Source: Weeksellaceae bacterium (GTDB lineage: Bacteria; Bacteroidota; Bacteroidia; Flavobacteriales; Weeksellaceae). From it: DNA of 5,460 nt. Below the pieces are notes generated by a model. The model saw only the letters and a list, made by a program, of their open reading frames with translations. It had not been told where the DNA came from and made no database searches. Below, one piece after another: positions 1 through 5,460 of this stretch (its first letter is position 1; each line of letters opens with the position of its first letter). The position numbers were made by a program, and so were the translations under genes. The stretch lies in contig JAQVKJ010000112.1 of assembly GCA_028694715.1 (NCBI GenBank), forward strand, positions 1 through 5,460, written 5' to 3'.

Positions 1-131
1 TTGAGAGTTATCCATCGAGAAACTTTTTCCCGTTATATCTGACAATAATTCCAAAATATTTTGCCAGAACCTATTGTATTTGAAATTTTTGCATTAGTTT
101 TGAGCTATCTTTAACACTAACACAAAGCATT
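1..131. other. Intergenic leader upstream of the redoxin gene
   Basis: No gene can be supported here. On the + strand, frame 1 is open from the left edge to a TGA at 40-42 and frame 3 to a TGA at 81-83, so the tail of an upstream gene could lie in the first bases, but neither short peptide is recognisable. The right part (about 74-102) carries the promoter for the next gene. The last bases before the ATG at 132 contain no Shine-Dalgarno-like purine run. Confidence 0.6.
74..102 (+). promoter_or_regulatory. Bacteroidota-type promoter for the redoxin gene
   Basis: A perfect TAnnTTTG -7 box (TAGTTTTG, 95-102) is preceded by TTG at 74-76 with an 18-nt spacer. This fits the Bacteroidota/Flavobacterium promoter pattern of TTG, 17-23 nt, TAnnTTTG. 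Transcription would start near 107-110, giving a leader of roughly 22-25 nt before the ATG at 132. A second TTTG at 79-82 is too close (12 nt) to be the -33 element. Confidence 0.6.
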
Positions 132-920
132 ATGAGACATTTTTTATTTTCACTGCTTTTTACAAGCATCGGTATTTTTTCGTATGCCCAAGTTCAGTCC
201 TATAATGTGGGTGACATTGTAAATGATTTTACAGTGACGGACACACATGGAGTTGAACACAATCTGTACGACATTACGGCAAGTGGGAAATATGTATTTC
301 TTGATTTCTTTTTCAGAAATTGCGGTCCCTGCCAACAAACCAGCAGATATTTTTATCAGCTGTATGAGACCTATGGTGAAAATCAACAATTCACCTATAT
401 GCTTTCGCTTTCTCCGATAGACGACAATGCAACAATTACAGAATTTGAAAATTTGTATAACGGTGGATTCCCACCACCACCCGGCGCAGGCACAGAGGGA
501 GGAGCTCCTGCAGTTATCAGTGATTTCGGAGTTGCAGCCTACCCAACCTATTGCATCATCGGTCCAGACAACCGACTGATTGTAGGCGACATCTGGCCAG
601 TTTCAGGCATGGAAACATTCGAATCTCATTTCCCTCAGGAACTCTGGGATTTGATAAACAGTATGGGAACAGGGGATTTGAATATTCAGAATCAGTTTTC
701 TGTATATCCAACCGTTTCTGATGGAAGTCTAAATATCGATTTTGCGAAAAATTCAGATGCTACAGTATCGGTTTTCAATATGAACGGTCAACAGGTATAT
801 GAAGGTGTATTCATGAACCAAAAAAATGTGCAGCTCCATCTGAAACTTTCAACCGGTATCTATGTAATTAAAATTCAAACGGCTGATAAAACTCAGGCAC
901 AAAAGATTATCATCAAATAA
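132..920 (+). CDS. Secreted TlpA-like thioredoxin-fold protein with T9SS type A sorting domain
   Basis: The protein has 262 residues. Residues 1-19 form a signal peptide (basic MRH, hydrophobic core, likely cleavage after SYA before Q20). Residues about 25-175 form a redoxin/TlpA domain: V-G-D-x-V-N-D-F-x-V-T-D near the start, the strand YVFLDFFF, the redox motif C64-G-P-C67, and a probable cis-proline at P138 in AYPTY, with a further cysteine at C141. Residues about 188-262 match the T9SS type A C-terminal domain (VYPT..DGSLNI, then VSVFNMNGQ, then GIYVIKI, ending in a lysine-containing KIIIK tail). From family knowledge, such proteins cross the inner membrane by Sec, then the outer membrane by T9SS, and reduce or exchange disulfides; the surface or extracellular location and target are inferred. 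P114-P117 is a tetraproline tract in an insertion before the cis-proline. It is a single-gene unit between its own promoter and terminator. No specific gene name applies. Confidence 0.88.
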   Translation: MRHFLFSLLFTSIGIFSYAQVQSYNVGDIVNDFTVTDTHGVEHNLYDITASGKYVFLDFFFRNCGPCQQTSRYFYQLYETYGENQQFTYMLSLSPIDDNATITEFENLYNGGFPPPPGAGTEGGAPAVISDFGVAAYPTYCIIGPDNRLIVGDIWPVSGMETFESHFPQELWDLINSMGTGDLNIQNQFSVYPTVSDGSLNIDFAKNSDATVSVFNMNGQQVYEGVFMNQKNVQLHLKLSTGIYVIKIQTADKTQAQKIIIK

Positions 921-938
921 ATCATGATGAAAAAATTG

Positions 939-973
939 AAAAATGTCCCGGTATTTGTCGGGACATTTTTTTT
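939..973 (+). terminator. Rho-independent terminator after the redoxin gene
   Basis: Bases 939-950 (AAAAATGTCCCG) pair perfectly with 959-970 (CGGGACATTTTT), a 12-bp stem closed by an 8-nt loop (951-958). The right arm runs into eight consecutive T residues (966-973). It lies 18 nt after the redoxin stop codon and separates this gene from ddl. The A-run on the left arm would also give a U-tract on the minus strand, but no minus-strand gene in the window ends here. Confidence 0.9.
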
Positions 974-1033
974 GATGTCGCTTAGAGCCATTCATTAATC
1001 TGATTCCAAACATTTTTATGAAATAATTTTATG

Positions 1034-1041
1034 TACTTTTG
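1034..1041 (+). promoter_or_regulatory. Probable -7 box of the ddl-coaD promoter
   Basis: TACTTTTG is a perfect TAnnTTTG -7 box, 18 nt before the ddl ATG at 1060. No clear TTG/TTTG sits 17-23 nt upstream; only a T-rich run at about 1013-1017 is present, so the -33 element is degenerate. Transcription would start around 1046-1048, leaving a leader of only about 12-14 nt. It lies downstream of the terminator at 939-973, which supports an independent transcription start for this operon. Confidence 0.5.
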
Positions 1042-1059
1042 AATTATAATTGAATTCGT

Positions 1060-2049
1060 ATGATGAATGTTGCTGTGGCAGCAGGTGGTTATTCAGATGA
1101 ATACATCGTTTCGCTCAAAAGCTGCGAATTGGTTTACGACAGTTTGAATCCTGAAAAATACAGACCGGTCAGGGTCAGGATACTCAAGGAAGGCTGGTAT
1201 GCCGAGATTGAAGGAGAAAAATTCCCAATACTGAAGGAGGATTTTAGCTACATCAGAAATGGAGAGAAACACCGTTTTGATTGTGTGGTCAATATCATCC
1301 ACGGCACACCGGGCGAGGACGGATATATGCAGGCATACTGGGAATTGATTGGGCTGCCTTACACCGGTTGCAATTTTTATCAAGCAGCACTCACCTTCAA
1401 CAAAAAAGACTGCATTGCGGTGCTTGACAAATACGGTATTCCGCACGCAGAATCAGCATATGTAAACCGAGAATTGGGGTATGATACCGACCAAATCATT
1501 GAAAAAGTCGGCTTGCCTTGTTTTGTGAAACCTAACCAGTCAGGTTCGAGTTTGGGAATTACAAAAGTCAAATCCAAAGAGGAATTTGAACCTGCACTGC
1601 AAAAGGCATTCAAGGAAGACAAAGAAGTGCTGGTGGAAGCATTTTTGGACGGCACCGAAGTTTCTGTAGGAGTGATTAAATTCAAAGGAAAAACCAAAGT
1701 GGTCGGCATTACAGAAATTGTGAGCCACAATGAATTCTTTGATTACGAAGCCAAATACGAAGGTGCATCGGAGGAAATTACTCCAGCCAGAATTGATGAA
1801 GCCACCAAAATGAAAGTAGAGGAAATCGCTGTGAAAGTATATGAAAGTCTGCAGATGACCGGCATTTCAAGGTCCGAATACATCATCGTCAACGGAATCC
1901 CCAATTTTCTGGAAATAAATACACTCCCTGGCTTTTCGCCGGCAAGCATTTTTCCGCAACAAGCCAGTTATGCTGCACTTGATTTGAAAGAATTCTTTGA
2001 CAATGAAATTGAAATTGCATTAAACCGAAAAAACTTATGGAACGAATAG
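1060..2049 (+). CDS. ddl: D-alanine--D-alanine ligase
   Basis: This cytoplasmic ATP-grasp enzyme joins two D-alanines using ATP for the peptidoglycan stem peptide. At 329 residues it has normal length. The N-terminal domain has AGGYSDEYIVSLKS (E14 matches the substrate-binding Glu15 of E. coli DdlB) and HGTPGEDG at 81-88. The ATP-grasp part has FNKKD (113-117), CFVKPNQSGSSLG with K157 and S161-S164, VEAFLDGTE (192-200), the active-site loop FDYEAKY (227-233), and FLEINTLPG (283-291) with metal ligands E285 and N287. E273 occupies the position of DdlB Asp257, another metal ligand; I recall Glu here in flavobacterial Ddl, so it looks like a lineage trait rather than a defect. Tandem ATGs occur at 1060 and 1063, and either could be the start. 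The 3' end overlaps coaD by 13 nt. The gene is probably transcribed from the -7 box at 1034-1041. Confidence 0.96.
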   Translation: MMNVAVAAGGYSDEYIVSLKSCELVYDSLNPEKYRPVRVRILKEGWYAEIEGEKFPILKEDFSYIRNGEKHRFDCVVNIIHGTPGEDGYMQAYWELIGLPYTGCNFYQAALTFNKKDCIAVLDKYGIPHAESAYVNRELGYDTDQIIEKVGLPCFVKPNQSGSSLGITKVKSKEEFEPALQKAFKEDKEVLVEAFLDGTEVSVGVIKFKGKTKVVGITEIVSHNEFFDYEAKYEGASEEITPARIDEATKMKVEEIAVKVYESLQMTGISRSEYIIVNGIPNFLEINTLPGFSPASIFPQQASYAALDLKEFFDNEIEIALNRKNLWNE

Positions 2050-2504
2050 CCGTTTTCCCGGGCTCATTTGACCCGATTACCATTGGGCATTTTGACATCA
2101 TCGAACGAGCTGTGCCTTTGTTTGACAAAATCATTGTGGCCATTGGGCAGAATGCCGAAAAAAAGTATATGTTTCCCATGGAGCAACGCAAAAAATGGTT
2201 GGAAGCTTCTCTGCATAAATTCAAAAATGTGGAAGTGGATGTGTACGAAGGACTGACAGTGGATTACTGCAAAAGGAAATCTGCAAGGTTTATACTGAGA
2301 GGCTTGAGAAATCCGGCTGATTTTGAATTCGAAAAAGCAATTGCACATACCAACAGAACGATTACCAATCGCGAAATTGAAACTGTATTTCTGCTGACTT
2401 CATCGGGCAAATCCTATATCAGTTCGAGCATTGTAAGAGATGTTATGAGAAACAATGGGGATTACACTTTATTGGTGCCACCGGAAGTGAGGATTCAGCA
2501 ATGA
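2037..2504 (+). CDS. coaD: Pantetheine-phosphate adenylyltransferase (PPAT)
   Basis: This enzyme transfers AMP from ATP to 4'-phosphopantetheine to make dephospho-CoA, the penultimate step of coenzyme A synthesis, in the cytoplasm. The 155-residue protein has the usual length. It shows the nucleotidyltransferase signature FPGSFDPITIGH (7-18) with the T/HxGH motif ending at H18, K42 in NAEKK, LRGLRN with R88 and R91, E99 in FEFEK, and YISSSIVR (127-134). These residues fall at the same numbers as in E. coli CoaD, which also confirms the start. The ATG lies inside the last codons of ddl in another frame (13-nt overlap, 2037-2049), without an obvious ribosome binding site, so translation is probably coupled to ddl. 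It ends 36 nt from the convergent rnhB stop, and no convincing terminator is visible in that gap. Confidence 0.96.
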   Translation: MERIAVFPGSFDPITIGHFDIIERAVPLFDKIIVAIGQNAEKKYMFPMEQRKKWLEASLHKFKNVEVDVYEGLTVDYCKRKSARFILRGLRNPADFEFEKAIAHTNRTITNREIETVFLLTSSGKSYISSSIVRDVMRNNGDYTLLVPPEVRIQQ

Positions 2505-2540
2505 GTCATTTTTCAAAAAGACAGTTCGGTGCAGTAGTTC

Positions 2541-3137
2541 TCACAAATCCAATTCGTATTGTTGTGGAAGCAGCCGAAAGGATTTTCTGTGGTGTTCGGT
2601 AATGCCGTATTGCTGGATCGCTTTTCTGTGTGCTGCAGTTGGATAGCCTTTGTTTTGCGCCCATTGATAAACCGGAAAACTCCGATCCAATTTTTGCATA
2701 AATTCATCTCTGTATGTTTTGGCCAATATGGAAGCTGCCGCAATGTTCCTGTACAGTGCGTCTCCTTTCACCACGCACTGATGGGAAATATCCCGGTATT
2801 TTTTGAACCTGTTCCCGTCCACCGAAATAAATTCGGGTCTGCATTGGAGTCCGTCCAATGCCAGATGCATTGCGAGTATGCTTGCGTTCAGAATATTGAT
2901 TTCATCAATTTTAATTGATTCCACATAAGCCACCGACCAATCGACTGCCTGCTCCTCTATGTATTTTCTCAGCTCAATCCTTTTATTTTCACTGATTTGT
3001 TTCGAATCATTAATCAACTCATTATCAAAATCCTTGTCGATTACAACAGCAGCTGCAAACACAGGGCCTGCCAAACATCCTCTTCCTGCCTCATCACATC
3101 CGGCTTCCAAAACAGCTTTTTTGTACTGTAATTCCAT
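2541..3137 (-). CDS. rnhB: Ribonuclease HII
   Basis: This enzyme cuts the RNA strand of RNA-DNA hybrids and starts removal of single ribonucleotides misincorporated in DNA. The protein has 198 residues, normal for the family. The catalytic acidic residues are visible: D15 and E16 in GCDEAGRG (13-20), D107 in SVDGNRF, and D126 in VKGDALYRNIAAASILAK. The GRG motif (18-20) that senses the 2'-OH is intact, as are LINDSKQIS (41-49) and the C-terminal HHRKSF block (182-187). The start at 3137 places the DEAGRG motif at the usual distance from the N-terminus. The gene converges on coaD and diverges from the SusC-like gene. No clear promoter was found upstream: TTAATTTG (3143-3150, minus strand) is one base off the -7 consensus but only 5 nt from the ATG. 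Confidence 0.96.
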   Translation of the reverse strand: MELQYKKAVLEAGCDEAGRGCLAGPVFAAAVVIDKDFDNELINDSKQISENKRIELRKYIEEQAVDWSVAYVESIKIDEINILNASILAMHLALDGLQCRPEFISVDGNRFKKYRDISHQCVVKGDALYRNIAAASILAKTYRDEFMQKLDRSFPVYQWAQNKGYPTAAHRKAIQQYGITEHHRKSFRLLPQQYELDL

Positions 3138-3240
3138 AGAGGCAAATTAACATATCTTTTGGAATTAATACTGCATTTTTTTGGTAGATTCCTTAAAATT
3201 CTATTAAATTTGTTTCCACAACATTTAAATTCTTTAACAA
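3138..3240. other. Divergent intergenic region between rnhB and the SusC-like gene
   Basis: This is a 103-nt, very AT-rich spacer. On the + strand it carries a good promoter for the SusC-like gene (3180-3212). On the minus strand only a near-consensus -7 box adjacent to the rnhB start can be seen. There is a short palindrome, ATTTAAAT, at 3223-3230 in the predicted leader. No convincing operator or riboswitch structure was seen. Confidence 0.6.
3180..3212 (+). promoter_or_regulatory. Bacteroidota-type promoter for the SusC-like gene
   Basis: TTTG at 3180-3183 is followed by a 21-nt spacer and TAAATTTG at 3205-3212, matching both elements of the Bacteroidota consensus (TTTG, about 17-23 nt, TAnnTTTG). 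It is the best promoter in the window. Transcription would start near 3217-3220, leaving about 20-24 nt before the ATG at 3241, with no Shine-Dalgarno sequence in that leader. Its strength suggests substantial basal expression under the housekeeping sigma factor. Confidence 0.72.
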
Positions 3241-5460
3241 ATGAGGACAAAGTTAAGAGGTTTACTTGTGCTTTGCGGAATTCTCTTCGGAGGACTTCTG
3301 TTTGCACAAGAAAAGACAGTTACAGGTACTGTAACTGATTCTGACGGATTTCCTTTAGCCGATGTAAGTGTAGTATCTTCATCGGGTGAGGAAGCTTTCA
3401 CAGACATAGACGGAAACTATTCAATCACAGTGAACGAAGGTGACGAGCTCACCATTGAATCATTGGGCTTAGATGTAGTGAAAGTTACCGTGGGAGCCAG
3501 CAATATTTATAATGCACAGCTGAATTCAAGCGGTGTAATCGAACTGGAAGGTGCCGTAGTAACTGCACTTGGTATTACCAGGGAAAAGAAATCTTTGGGT
3601 TATGCAACTCAAGAAGTGAGTGGTGAAACTCTCTCTTCTGTTCCTGTAACGAATTTTGCCGATGCGTTGTCCGGTGAAATTGCCAGCTTGGACATTAATC
3701 AATCTGGAACGATGGGTGGTTCTACCAACATGGTATTGAGAGGATATAGTTCTATCATTGGAAGCAATCAGGTTTTGATTGTCATCGATGGTACACCTAT
3801 TAATAACAACACTTTCAACTCATCAACCGTGCAGCGAGGTGGTGGTGGATACGATTATGGAAATGCCGCAATGGATATCAACCCCAGTGATATTGAAAAT
3901 GTTCAGGTTCTGAAAGGAGCGGCTGCATCAGCATTGTATGGTTCAAGAGGTGCCAACGGGGTTTTGATGATTACCACAAAAAAAGGTAAAAGAAGCAGTA
4001 TAATTGGTGTCGAAGTTAATTCAAGTTTTACCGTTGGTACTGTTGACAAAGAAACTTTGCCCAAATATCAATCCAGTTACGGTAGCGGTTATGTGGGTGA
4101 ATCGTTCTATAGTGGAGACATTAATGGAGATGGAAACATTGATGACAATATTGTTTACACCTATGATGATGCCTCTTTTGGATCACCTTTCGATCCTAAT
4201 TACCTTGTCTATAACTGGGATTCACAATATCCACAACTTCCCGGCTACCTGATACCTACACCATGGGTTGCAGCAAAGTCAACTCCAAACGACATTTGGG
4301 GTAGTTCATTGACTTTTGTAAACTCTGCTGCTTTCAGTGGTGGAAATGAAAATGGAACATTCAGAACAAGTTTCACTAATTATTATCATGAAGGCTCATT
4401 GGACAACAGCTTAATGAAAAGAAACACTATCGATTTCAACGGAGACTATAATTTCACTGAGAAATTAAGGGTATTTGCTGGAGTAACTTATACTGATTCC
4501 AAAGGTCTTGGTCGTGTGGCTACGGGTTATGAAAGCAGAAACCCAATGCAATCTTTCCGCCAATGGTGGAATGTTTCTGTCGATATGCAAAAACAGAAAG
4601 ATGCTTATATTTTAACAGGGCAAAATATGACCTGGAATCTGAAAGATTGGGAAAGCCAAGAAGTAGGTTATGCAGACAACTATTACTTTAACAGATATCA
4701 AAACTATCAGACCGATCAAAGAAACAGATACACCGGAAATGTTGGTTTGAATTATAAATTCACTGACTGGTTAAGTGCAATGGGTAGATTTACTTTTGAT
4801 AACTATAACGAATTAAGAGAAGAAAGAATTGCTGTTGGATCTTCCGGTGGTCAAGGTAGGACTGATCACGGAGGTCTGGGTGAATACTACTTCATGGATC
4901 ATACTGTAAGTGAGACCAACTATGATTTGATATTTAATGTAAACAAAGACATTACTGAAAATATCAACCTTTACGGAAACGCAGGTTGGAACTTGAGAGT
5001 GAATCAACGAAATGGTGTTTCAGCTATGACAAATGGTGGTTTGAAAATCCCGGGACTATATACAATTGCCAACAGTATGAACCCACTAACTGTGAATGAG
5101 ATTGGACAATTTGATATCAACAAAAAAGTTGACGGATTGTTTACACAAATAAGTTTAGGATTCTGGAATACTTTATTCTTGGAAGGTTCTGCAAGATGGG
5201 ATAGATGTTCTGCACTACCAGAAGACAACAACAGATATTTCTATCCTTCAGGTTCTGCTAGTTTGATTTTTTCTGAATTCTTTAACAGCAAAGACCTTGT
5301 AAACTTTGGTAAAGTTAGATTTAACTACGCAAAAGTAGCTAATGACACTGACCCTTATCAGGTTTATAATATCTTTAATCTTGTTGCTGACTTTAACGGC
5401 TCCGGTGCTGCTACCGCTCCACCTGCATCAAATAATCCAAAATTGAAACCTGAAATGATG
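3241..5460 (+). CDS. SusC/RagA-family TonB-linked outer membrane protein (3' end beyond window)
   Basis: The frame is open from the ATG at 3241 to the right edge (740 codons, no stop). Family members are usually around 1000 residues, so the barrel's end is missing. Residues 1-22 are a signal peptide (LLFA, then Q23). Residues about 25-97 are a carboxypeptidase-regulatory-like domain (VTGTVTDSDGFPLADVSV, TDIDGNYSI). Residues about 105-249 are the TonB plug (ALSGEIASLDI, LRGYSS, VLIVIDGTPI, then VLKGAAASALYGSRGANGV and ITTKKG). The beta-barrel follows, with family blocks DASFG..FDPN (310-320), TPWVAAK (260 bases further in the frame, 340-346) and NNRYFYPSGSAS (663-674). D293-D302 (DINGDGNIDD) resembles a calcium-binding loop. 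From family knowledge it forms a TonB-energised importer, typically with a SusD lipoprotein lid; that partner would be downstream and is not in view. The substrate cannot be assigned. It starts 103 nt from divergent rnhB, behind its own promoter. Confidence 0.93.
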   Translation, partial: MRTKLRGLLVLCGILFGGLLFAQEKTVTGTVTDSDGFPLADVSVVSSSGEEAFTDIDGNYSITVNEGDELTIESLGLDVVKVTVGASNIYNAQLNSSGVIELEGAVVTALGITREKKSLGYATQEVSGETLSSVPVTNFADALSGEIASLDINQSGTMGGSTNMVLRGYSSIIGSNQVLIVIDGTPINNNTFNSSTVQRGGGGYDYGNAAMDINPSDIENVQVLKGAAASALYGSRGANGVLMITTKKGKRSSIIGVEVNSSFTVGTVDKETLPKYQSSYGSGYVGESFYSGDINGDGNIDDNIVYTYDDASFGSPFDPNYLVYNWDSQYPQLPGYLIPTPWVAAKSTPNDIWGSSLTFVNSAAFSGGNENGTFRTSFTNYYHEGSLDNSLMKRNTIDFNGDYNFTEKLRVFAGVTYTDSKGLGRVATGYESRNPMQSFRQWWNVSVDMQKQKDAYILTGQNMTWNLKDWESQEVGYADNYYFNRYQNYQTDQRNRYTGNVGLNYKFTDWLSAMGRFTFDNYNELREERIAVGSSGGQGRTDHGGLGEYYFMDHTVSETNYDLIFNVNKDITENINLYGNAGWNLRVNQRNGVSAMTNGGLKIPGLYTIANSMNPLTVNEIGQFDINKKVDGLFTQISLGFWNTLFLEGSARWDRCSALPEDNNRYFYPSGSASLIFSEFFNSKDLVNFGKVRFNYAKVANDTDPYQVYNIFNLVADFNGSGAATAPPASNNPKLKPEMM

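Noticed and set aside
1..15. Possible start of a divergent minus-strand gene (ATG complement at 13-15)
   Set aside because: Only five codons are visible and no -7 box was found upstream on that strand.
108..116. TCTTTAACA shared by the leaders of the redoxin gene (108-116) and the SusC-like gene (3231-3239)
   Set aside because: The distance from the -7 box differs (about 6 versus 19 nt), and a nine-base AT-rich match is easily due to chance.
2505..2522. GTC-A-TTTTT-C-AAAAA-GAC as a bidirectional terminator
   Set aside because: The stem is short, has an A-A mismatch and almost no GC pairs, and no U-tract follows.
3143..3150. Minus-strand TTAATTTG as an rnhB promoter
   Set aside because: It differs from TAnnTTTG at the second base, lacks an upstream TTG/TTTG at the right spacing, and would leave an essentially leaderless message.
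3223..3230. ATTTAAAT palindrome as an operator
   Set aside because: It is too short and too AT-rich in an AT-rich spacer to claim a regulator site.
3041..3307. 88-codon minus-strand open frame spanning the rnhB 5' end, the intergenic region and the start of the SusC-like gene
   Set aside because: It overlaps two well-supported genes, its peptide has no recognisable features, and its sequence merely mirrors the rnhB and intergenic DNA in another frame.
4004..4252. 82-codon + strand open frame inside the SusC-like gene
   Set aside because: It is an out-of-frame shadow of a continuous, motif-rich SusC reading frame.
3241..5460. Calling the region a polysaccharide utilisation locus
   Set aside because: Only a SusC homologue is visible; there is no SusD, carbohydrate-active enzyme or sensor regulator in the window.

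Overview
The window is AT-rich DNA from a member of Bacteroidota, most likely a Flavobacteriia-type bacterium. Four things point that way: a type IX secretion (T9SS) sorting domain on the first gene, a SusC/RagA-family receptor at the right end, Bacteroidota-type promoter boxes (TAnnTTTG with an upstream TTG/TTTG) in front of the + strand transcription units with no clear Shine-Dalgarno sequence, and a D-Ala-D-Ala ligase whose sequence style (R-S-E-Y motif) matches flavobacterial homologues as I remember them.

Layout. Bases 1-131 are a leader with a promoter. Bases 132-920 encode an exported thioredoxin-fold protein with a CGPC active site and a C-terminal T9SS sorting domain; a strong intrinsic terminator follows at 939-973. 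Bases 1060-2504 hold a two-gene operon, ddl (peptidoglycan precursor synthesis) and coaD (coenzyme A synthesis), overlapping by 13 nt and preceded by their own promoter box. Converging on coaD from the minus strand, after a 36-nt gap, is rnhB (ribonuclease HII, 2541-3137). Divergent from rnhB, across a 103-nt intergenic region with a well-formed promoter, is a SusC/RagA-type TonB-dependent outer-membrane receptor that starts at 3241 and runs off the right edge with no stop codon (740 codons visible).

How the genes relate. ddl, coaD and rnhB are housekeeping genes for cell wall, cofactor and genome maintenance. The redoxin and the SusC homologue are envelope proteins. A SusD-like lipoprotein would be expected just beyond the right edge, but it is not in view, so no substrate can be assigned.

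No mobile element, CRISPR array, tRNA/rRNA, toxin or defence gene was found, and I see no convincing sign of an undescribed system. The points worth a second look are modest: the T9SS-tagged redoxin with a tetraproline loop, the ddl/coaD overlap, very short leaders behind Bacteroidota promoters, and a few residue-level departures in Ddl and the SusC homologue.
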